A stretch of DNA of 13,793 bases from Pseudomonadota bacterium. Its GTDB lineage: Bacteria > Pseudomonadota > Alphaproteobacteria > Parvibaculales > Parvibaculaceae. The notes beneath the pieces were generated by a model that worked only from the letters and a program-made list of their open reading frames with translations, was not told the DNA's origin and did no database searches. The stretch is taken from assembly GCA_021780275.1 (NCBI GenBank), contig JAJXZC010000453.1, forward strand, positions 1 through 13,793, given 5' to 3'. This document shows, in pieces, positions 5,701 to 11,503 of the stretch (position 1 is the stretch's first letter; each line of letters opens with the position of its first letter). The position numbers and the translations under genes are program-made.

Positions 5701-8634
5701 GCGAGCGCCGCAAATTTCCTTTTGAAAGGTGGGAAGAAGAACAAAGTCCGGCTGCTGCTCAAGCCCTATTGCGTCGACGATGTTCCCGCCGAAATCGGCC
5801 GTGATATCGTTGTGCTCCAGGATTTGGCCGATCTTGAGAAGGCGATCGAGCGACTTCAGCCTGCTTTCCTGGGCATGGAGGGCTTGTGGCAGGGGATCGA
5901 TACCGACGTCACAAGTTTCGAGCCAACGATTGCCTGGGCCGCCCAGGCGCGCGACGCGGTGCGGTCGTTCGGAGAGACGACGGGATACGGCGATGACCTC
6001 AAAACACACGTCATCGATTTGCTCGTCAATTACGACTACCTCTTCGAGCCAAATAGCGACATCCGCCAGAATTTCGAGGCGTTGAAACAGGGTTGGGCGG
6101 GCGTGAAAGCCGCAATAACGGATCTCGGAAACAGCATCGGTCTTGACCGCCCGCTCAGCATGATCGACCTCCGCACGGGTTGGGACGAAGAACTGATTCA
6201 GCGCACAAATCGCTGGAAAACGAATCTCATAAAAGCGCCCCAATGGGCCAGATGGAAAGCCGCGACGATTGCCGGCAACGAGTCGGGACTCGGGGCACTT
6301 GTCGCTGCAGTGGAAGCGGGCAATGTCCCGGGCGAATTGATTTTGGCGACGTTTGAATATTCCTACGCGCGCTGGTGCGCCGAGGTGATCGTCAACGGCG
6401 ACGAAACCCTGAGCTCATTTCTCGCCGAGCAGCATGAGGCCGCAATTGAAGCCTTCGCGGCGGCCGACAGCAGAGTGTCCGAGCTTTCGAAACAAATCGT
6501 TCGAGCTCGGATCGGCGGTTCTATCCCGACAATAACCACATTCGGCAAGGATCCTGAATGGGGAACGCTAGCGCGCGAGGTCACCAAAAAGGTGCAACAC
6601 ATCCCGCTCCGCCAGCTGTTCAATCGTATTCCGACTGTGCTCACGAAACTCACGCCCTGCGTCATGATGAGCCCGTTGTCGATTGCGCAATATCTCCCGG
6701 CGGATGCCAAGCCGTTCGACATCGTGATTTTTGATGAGGCATCTCAGATTCCGGTTTGGGACGCTATTGGCGCCATCGCGCGTGGCAATCAGGTCGTAAT
6801 TGTTGGCGATCCCGAACAGTTGCCACCCACCACCGTCGGCCAAAGAAGCGCCGACGGCGACGATGAAGACGATGGCGGCGTCGTCAAAAGCCAACAGAGC
6901 ATCCTCGACGAGTGCATGGCCTCCAATCTGCCAAGTCGACAATTGTCTTGGCATTACCGAAGCCGCCACGAGAGCCTGATCGCGTTCTCCAACGCCAAAT
7001 ATTATCGCGGCGAGCTGGTCACGTTCCCCTCCCCTGTCACACAGGACACTGCCGTCCGCTACGTCCACGTGGAGGGCGGCGTATACGAACGGGGCAAAGG
7101 CAAGGTCAATCGCAAGGAAGCTGAGATTGTGGTCGCGGAGGTTGTCAGGCGGCTGAAAACGGCAACGGATTCGATCGGCGTGGTCGCGTTCAACAGTGAA
7201 CAGCAGCGCCTCATCGAAAACTTATTCGACCAGGCGCGCCGTAACGATCCGTCGCTTGATCGGCATTTTGATCGAAACCAGACCCCTGAACCGGTGCTGG
7301 TGAAAAATATTGAAAATGTCCAAGGCGACGAACGCGACGTGATCGTTTTTTCGGTAGCCGTCGGGCCCGATCAAACGGGACGGGTGACCGCGCAGATTTC
7401 ATCGCTCAATGGCGAGGGCGGTCACCGGCGTCTGAATGTGGCCGTCACCCGGGCGCGCCACGAACTTCTGGTTTTCGCGACATTGCGGCCTGAGCAAATC
7501 GATCTTGGCCGCACCAGCGCCAAGGGCGTTGTCGATTTCAAGCACTTCCTGGAGTTCGCCAAGAATGGCGCCCGAGCCATCGCGGAAGAGTTTTCTGCGA
7601 CCGGCCGCGGCACCGAGTCGCCTTTCGAGGAGGCAGTTAAGCTGGCGCTTGAAGCGAAGGGTTGGACTGTGCATCCCCAGATCGGCGTTTCGTTTTTCAG
7701 GGTCGATCTGGGCGTCGTCCACCCCGACTTCCCAGGCCGTTATCTGGCAGGCGTGGAATGCGACGGCGCCACGTACCACAGCTCTGCTACGGCGCGCGAT
7801 CGCGACCGCCTGCGGGAAATGGTGCTGACCGATCTCGGCTGGCGCATTCGTCGGATATGGAGCACCGAGTGGTGGATGGATTCGGCCTCGGCTCTCGACA
7901 AAATTCACGACCGCCTGTTGGCCGATCTTGAGGCTGAGCGAACAATCGCAAACACGGTTTCGGCGCCAGAAACTGTGTTGGTCGAGGAGTGCGTCAAAAC
8001 GGCGATCGAAAGCGATGACAACATTTCTCAGCACGTAAATGAACCAGCCGGGATCTCCGAGATCGGGGTGCCCGCGAACGACGCTGCGGACGTCAATGAT
8101 GCGAAAATTTATGCTCGCAAGGCGAATATTGGTGCTGAAGCGGTTCCCGTCTATGTCGTCGCCGACCCAGCTTCCGTAGCCACTCCCGAGCGGTTGCGCT
8201 TCTACGATCTCGACTACCGGCCAACGCTTCGACAAATGGTCGATCATGTGGTCGAGTTGGAGGCGCCCATTTATTTCGACGTGTTGGTCGATCGTATTTC
8301 GCGTGCCCACGGCTTCCAACGCGCGAAGGATATGATCCGAGGTATCATAAAGGCCGCCTTGGCCAGCAAATATACGATCACGCTGGAAGACGGCCGTGAA
8401 ATTGTTTGGCCGCTCGGTGCTGACCCGACCGTCCTCCCGCACTACCGCGGCTCGGATCGCCGAGAGCACGGTGACGTTCCCCTTCCGGAGCTTGCTTCGC
8501 TGGCCAACCAGTTGCGAGCCTCCGGCCTCGACGACGAAGAAGTGGTGCGCGCGATGCAAGAACATTTCGGCCTTGCCAGGCTGGCGCTATCGACACGCAC
8601 TCGATTTGAGGCTGCAGCGAGGCGACAACAATAG
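2746..8634 (+). CDS. DUF4011-SF1 helicase-Vsr-type nuclease-DUF3320 giant protein
   Basis: This 1962-residue multidomain protein probably moves along and cuts DNA. Order: a beta-rich N-terminus (1-150); a transglutaminase-like region (about 150-270) with Cys221 (GTCLDL), His247 (GHAFCGVW) and Asp265; DUF4011 (about 370-640, opening SWKRSLLDLTMRNRLLNF); then a superfamily 1 helicase of AAA_11/AAA_12 type. Helicase motifs are Walker A GPPGTGKS (690-697), Walker B FDEASQ (Asp1330, Glu1331), GDPEQLPP (from 1354), HYRSR (1403-1407), QGDERD (from 1526) and VTRAR (1567-1571). Next is a Vsr/MTES_1575-like nuclease (about 1620-1715) with Asp1654, Glu1671-Cys-Asp1673 and His1678. DUF3320 lies at about 1820-1880. 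An acidic loop (DGDDEDDGG, from 1370) sits between helicase motifs. ATG 2746 (or the adjacent ATG 2749) has AGGA at 2737-2740; the open frame back to 2566 reads as non-protein. Similar DUF4011-helicase-Vsr proteins have been linked to anti-phage defence. No broken frame or missing helicase motif is seen. Confidence 0.9.
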   Translation: MMSDPFLKITCSAAENINVAFYQNAVPIIRELTLENELGRDLADISVRLSSEPAFLTPGIWRIDRLSDKATNHLRSLDLKLDSAFLAGLTASRRAELHIVVEAEGEAVAESKVEVTLLPPNHWGGSGSAPELLAAFVRPTDPTVDVILREASDKLAQAGKDSAVDGYAKGKKARAWEIAGAIWAAIVGHSIAYVLPPKSFEREGQQVRGPSDILSRKVGTCLDLSLLYASCLEQAGLNSLVVLTEGHAFCGVWLIEEDFSTPVVDDPQMLRKRVQLEEMILVETTLLTGAHPARFAQAVEQGAKQIAEEAESTLEVAVDVRRSRRAKIKPLDLGGGAAAKLEPKTTDVSIQEIDEPPKFDEEMVRQEPAQEKVLDRLESWKRSLLDLTMRNRLLNFKEGKATISIECPEPAKLEDMLAGGQRFKLLGRAMVLDANDARDSTLFTERQNEDGRKLYVIDAMSRGELHAGLPETDLDGHLTDLFRASRLAFEEGGANILYLCLGFLKWTQTNGAGPYRAPLILIPVSLERKSVRSGFRLALHDDEVRLNPTLIQMLAQDFDLSMPEFAGELPHDASGIDVAEIWRIVRRHIKTINGWEVTEHVVLATLSFTKYLMWKDLVDRTDSLKRNPVVRHLIDTPTHAYEGAGQDFIDPVRLDDEVDPSELFTPLSADSSQVAAVVAAKRGKDFVLFGPPGTGKSQTITNMISSCLAHGKSVLFVSQKTAALEVVRRRLQSVGLGNYCLEVHSTKAQKSVVIEQLAKAWRERDPATEENWASASSDLKTKRAELNKLVSALHRRRENGLTAYEAFGRVVADQGRLHDVGFSWPSGTLHTPDALASMRAVCRDIRTAMNAVGDPSKHPLRGIEQTKWTPAWSHDLERITDQLQSALVNLKAVTDSVGTSIGLPLSTWDFAEFPRFAKLVSLLLLPEARSGTPLLGDDANDRFRAMRNLSDLVTRAKSKIGELTTAYDLKATRLNLARMQKDWAEASAANFLLKGGKKNKVRLLLKPYCVDDVPAEIGRDIVVLQDLADLEKAIERLQPAFLGMEGLWQGIDTDVTSFEPTIAWAAQARDAVRSFGETTGYGDDLKTHVIDLLVNYDYLFEPNSDIRQNFEALKQGWAGVKAAITDLGNSIGLDRPLSMIDLRTGWDEELIQRTNRWKTNLIKAPQWARWKAATIAGNESGLGALVAAVEAGNVPGELILATFEYSYARWCAEVIVNGDETLSSFLAEQHEAAIEAFAAADSRVSELSKQIVRARIGGSIPTITTFGKDPEWGTLAREVTKKVQHIPLRQLFNRIPTVLTKLTPCVMMSPLSIAQYLPADAKPFDIVIFDEASQIPVWDAIGAIARGNQVVIVGDPEQLPPTTVGQRSADGDDEDDGGVVKSQQSILDECMASNLPSRQLSWHYRSRHESLIAFSNAKYYRGELVTFPSPVTQDTAVRYVHVEGGVYERGKGKVNRKEAEIVVAEVVRRLKTATDSIGVVAFNSEQQRLIENLFDQARRNDPSLDRHFDRNQTPEPVLVKNIENVQGDERDVIVFSVAVGPDQTGRVTAQISSLNGEGGHRRLNVAVTRARHELLVFATLRPEQIDLGRTSAKGVVDFKHFLEFAKNGARAIAEEFSATGRGTESPFEEAVKLALEAKGWTVHPQIGVSFFRVDLGVVHPDFPGRYLAGVECDGATYHSSATARDRDRLREMVLTDLGWRIRRIWSTEWWMDSASALDKIHDRLLADLEAERTIANTVSAPETVLVEECVKTAIESDDNISQHVNEPAGISEIGVPANDAADVNDAKIYARKANIGAEAVPVYVVADPASVATPERLRFYDLDYRPTLRQMVDHVVELEAPIYFDVLVDRISRAHGFQRAKDMIRGIIKAALASKYTITLEDGREIVWPLGADPTVLPHYRGSDRREHGDVPLPELASLANQLRASGLDDEEVVRAMQEHFGLARLALSTRTRFEAAARRQQ

Positions 8635-8802
8635 TTGCGAGATTGGAAGCGCTTGTTCGATCGGATGGTGATCTGCCAGATCATGCCGACCAATCCGGTT
8701 ATGCAAGCATCGACGCTACCGGGAGTTCGGGTGCGCGAGGCAGGATTTTCCAGCTTGGCGCAGTTCATGAATTGTTCTACCAATCAAACTTGGCTTTGAG
8801 AA
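8635..8802. other. Intergenic gap before the AddAB-like pair
   Basis: These 168 bases separate the giant helicase gene from the AddB-like gene. Short open frames cross it on both strands but look like random translation. I find no convincing -35/-10 pair and no terminator-like hairpin with a T-run. The length would allow a separate promoter, so whether the last two genes share a transcript with the upstream genes is open. Confidence 0.4.
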
Positions 8803-11502
8803 GTGAATTCCGTGCTCAGCACCATTGTCGTTCCCAATCGCAACTCCTGGCGCCATTGCCGTGCAAAAGCAGCCCTGGAGGGCAAGCACGGCGTGAAACT
8901 GCTGACTATGGATCAGCTTGCCGCGCGTCTCGCCGGCGGCTTTCTGCAGCCGATTGACCGTGACCACGTGGCCACTGCTGTCGGGGAGTCGATCAGCCTC
9001 CCCTTGGGAGAGCTGGATGCAATCAAGGCCTTGCCCGGGTTTCAGCGCGCCGCGGTCAATAGTTTCTCGAAAGCCTGGAGCGCCGGTCTCAGTCTCGACC
9101 GCGAAGCGGAGGCCGCCAAGGACCCGGCGGCACGGATCAGACTAGAGGCGCTCGCTCTTTTGGAACGAGAGGTGCTGGCGCGATTGCCCAAGAACGAGAT
9201 GAGGCCCAACGATCTCGTCGCGCGTGCGCTCAAGCGAATGGGTTACGCCAGGGTCCTTTTCGGGTCGATCGAGATTCACGGCCGAACGGAGATGTCTCCG
9301 GTCTGGCGCCCCCTTCTGGCTGCGCTCGTCACCGAGACCGAGGTCACCTGGGTCGCTGAGGCGCGACGTGCGCCGTCATGGCTGACTGATTTTGCCGTCA
9401 CAGTCGAGGGAGGACCACCCGAACAACCCGCGCGCCGTTCTATATCGTGCGCAAGTCCGCGGCATGAGATCCTCGAGGCCGTTCGCTGGGCGCGCAGTCT
9501 CCTCGCCAACGGAATCGGGGCTCAAGAGATCGCAATCGCGACGGCATCTCCGGCCGGTTGGGATGACCACGTCCTCGCGCTTGCGGAGACCGCAAATATC
9601 CCGGTCCACTTCATTCACGGTCGCGCGGCGCTTGATAGCCCCGAAGGACAACTCGCGGCCGCCCTGGCCGAGGTTCTATTGCGTGGTTTTTCGCAGCCGC
9701 GTGTTAAACGCGTTGTCGGCCTCCTGCGCTCGCAGACCAGCAAATTTTCGGAAGTACCGAGCCAATGGTGGCGCAAACTGCCGGAAGACGCGCCGCTCTT
9801 GGACGCCGGGCGCTGGAAGCAGGAAATCGCCGCGCTCAGTCCCGAAGATTTTCCTGACGGCGGCGACCCGAGACCGCACCTTCTCGATATCATCGACGCC
9901 GCCGGCCTCGGCTTGGCTAAGGCCTCCGAGGTCGGTGAGCGGCTGCTTCAAGGAAAAACCCTCGCGATTTGGCGCAAAGCGCTCACCGACGCCCCCGCTG
10001 AAGCCTTGGATGTCACCCTGGCCGGCCTACGAATCGATGACGGCCTCGAGCCGACGGTCTCTTTGGTCTGGGGGCCTGCCGCCGCAATTGCCGCCGTTCC
10101 AAGGCCTTACACTTGGCTTGTGGGTCTGACCTCGAGGTCCTGGCCTCGCCGGGCCAGCGAAGACCCCTTGCTGCCCGATCACATCATACCCTCTTCCCGC
10201 CTCGACCCGCTTCCGGTCCATCAGGCCGACACGCGCGACTTCGAAACGATCGGCGCGATGACGGCCAACGAACTCGTCTGCTCACGCGCCCGACGCGACA
10301 GCGGCGGACGCATCAATGGCGTTTCGCCGCTCTATCCGCGCGATATCGCGGAGGTCTATCTCGCTCAGAGCCGGGAACCCGAGCAGGCGGCGAGCGATAC
10401 CGATCGGCTCTTCGCCCGACCCGTTGAGTTCTCTGCGCTCCCCGAAGCCCGCTTGGCGCTCTCGGCTTGGATCGATTGGCATACCGACCGCATTACAGCG
10501 CATGATGGCAAAGTACGCGCCAACCACCCGCTCCTCCTGCAGGCTCTCGATCGGCGTCAATCGGCGTCCTCCCTGGCGAAGCTGCTACGCGATCCACTGG
10601 GATACCTCTGGCATTATGGCTTTGGTTGGTCTTCGCCGGACGAAACCGATGAGCCGCTCACTCTCAACCCCCTGCAGTTCGGCAACCTGCTTCATGAAGT
10701 TCTCGAAGGCGCGATCCTGACCCTTGAAGGAAAACCGGGAGGATTTGCGGCGGCCGCCCAGAATGAGCAAGAATTGAAAAACGCCATCGCAGCGGCGGCC
10801 GCTATCGTCGCCTTGCGGTGGGAATCGACCGTGCCCGTGCCGCCCCCGGTCATTTGGCGACGAAAGTGCGAGGACGCGTCAGGGCTTGCTTTGATCGCGC
10901 TTTCCGCCAATGAAGCCCCTCTCATCGGACAACGGAGCTTTGCGGAGATTCCGTTCGGTGGCGATTCCCGTGCTTTCGAATTGGGCGACAACATCCTGAC
11001 GACGTTGCCATGGGATCCGCGAGCCGCTGTCGTAATCTCCGGCACGAGCATTTCGATCGGCGGATCGATCGACCGGCTGGACCTTGCGGGCGATAACGGC
11101 ATGGCGCGGGTTACCGATTATAAGTCGGGAAAATTCCCACGCGGCGTCCCTCAACTCAAGGGCGGCGCCGAATTGCAGCGATGCCTTTATGCCTATGCCG
11201 TTCGATCGTTGATCGTCGGGTCTCCCGAAGTCGACGCGCGGCTCCTTTATCCCCGAAAGAAGGGCGCGCTGCTAAGCCTCGCATCGCCGAACGCGACGCT
11301 CACCAAACTCACGGCATTCTTGGCCGCCGCTTACTCCGCCTTCGCCGGCGGTAAAGCGCTGCCGGGCCCCGGCGCTGCGGAGGATTTCAACGACTTCGCC
11401 TTCGCCCTGCCCGGCGGAGCGAAGGAAAGTTACTTGGATCTCATTCGCCCTTTGGTCGCGGGAGAGCTTTCCGAGCTCGCTCCGTTGTGGGAGGAGCCCT
11501 GA
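8803..11502 (+). CDS. AddB-like PD-(D/E)XK nuclease
   Basis: This 899-residue protein resembles the AddB subunit of AddAB helicase-nucleases, which resect double-strand DNA ends. The N-terminal two thirds have a decayed helicase fold: there is no Walker A lysine motif, but the AddB-like patches HFIHGRAALDSPEGQLAAAL and WLVGLTSRSWPRRASEDPLL are present. The C-terminal third is a RecB-family nuclease with His631 (FGNLLHEVLEG), Asp757 (SIDRLDL), Asp772 and Lys774 (TDYKSGK), and Gln792/Tyr795 (LQRCLYAYA), a complete active-site set. The cysteine cluster that holds an iron-sulphur centre in some AddB and AdnAB proteins is not seen at the C-terminus. GTG 8803 is the first start after an in-frame TGA (8797-8799); GTG 8812 is an alternative with GAGAAG eight bases before it. 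The helicase partner starts one base after the stop. It looks like an accessory paralogue rather than the housekeeping addB. Confidence 0.82.
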   Translation: MNSVLSTIVVPNRNSWRHCRAKAALEGKHGVKLLTMDQLAARLAGGFLQPIDRDHVATAVGESISLPLGELDAIKALPGFQRAAVNSFSKAWSAGLSLDREAEAAKDPAARIRLEALALLEREVLARLPKNEMRPNDLVARALKRMGYARVLFGSIEIHGRTEMSPVWRPLLAALVTETEVTWVAEARRAPSWLTDFAVTVEGGPPEQPARRSISCASPRHEILEAVRWARSLLANGIGAQEIAIATASPAGWDDHVLALAETANIPVHFIHGRAALDSPEGQLAAALAEVLLRGFSQPRVKRVVGLLRSQTSKFSEVPSQWWRKLPEDAPLLDAGRWKQEIAALSPEDFPDGGDPRPHLLDIIDAAGLGLAKASEVGERLLQGKTLAIWRKALTDAPAEALDVTLAGLRIDDGLEPTVSLVWGPAAAIAAVPRPYTWLVGLTSRSWPRRASEDPLLPDHIIPSSRLDPLPVHQADTRDFETIGAMTANELVCSRARRDSGGRINGVSPLYPRDIAEVYLAQSREPEQAASDTDRLFARPVEFSALPEARLALSAWIDWHTDRITAHDGKVRANHPLLLQALDRRQSASSLAKLLRDPLGYLWHYGFGWSSPDETDEPLTLNPLQFGNLLHEVLEGAILTLEGKPGGFAAAAQNEQELKNAIAAAAAIVALRWESTVPVPPPVIWRRKCEDASGLALIALSANEAPLIGQRSFAEIPFGGDSRAFELGDNILTTLPWDPRAAVVISGTSISIGGSIDRLDLAGDNGMARVTDYKSGKFPRGVPQLKGGAELQRCLYAYAVRSLIVGSPEVDARLLYPRKKGALLSLASPNATLTKLTAFLAAAYSAFAGGKALPGPGAAEDFNDFAFALPGGAKESYLDLIRPLVAGELSELAPLWEEP

Positions 11503-11503
11503 A

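Noticed and set aside
7399..8565. 388-codon open frame on the minus strand
   Set aside because: It lies wholly antisense to the helicase VI, nuclease and DUF3320 part of the giant gene; long antisense frames are common in GC-rich DNA, and its translation shows no recognisable motif.
8643..8957. 104-codon plus-strand frame in the gap before the AddB-like gene
   Set aside because: It runs into the AddB-like gene in another frame, and its composition looks like random translation; no upstream Shine-Dalgarno sequence was found.
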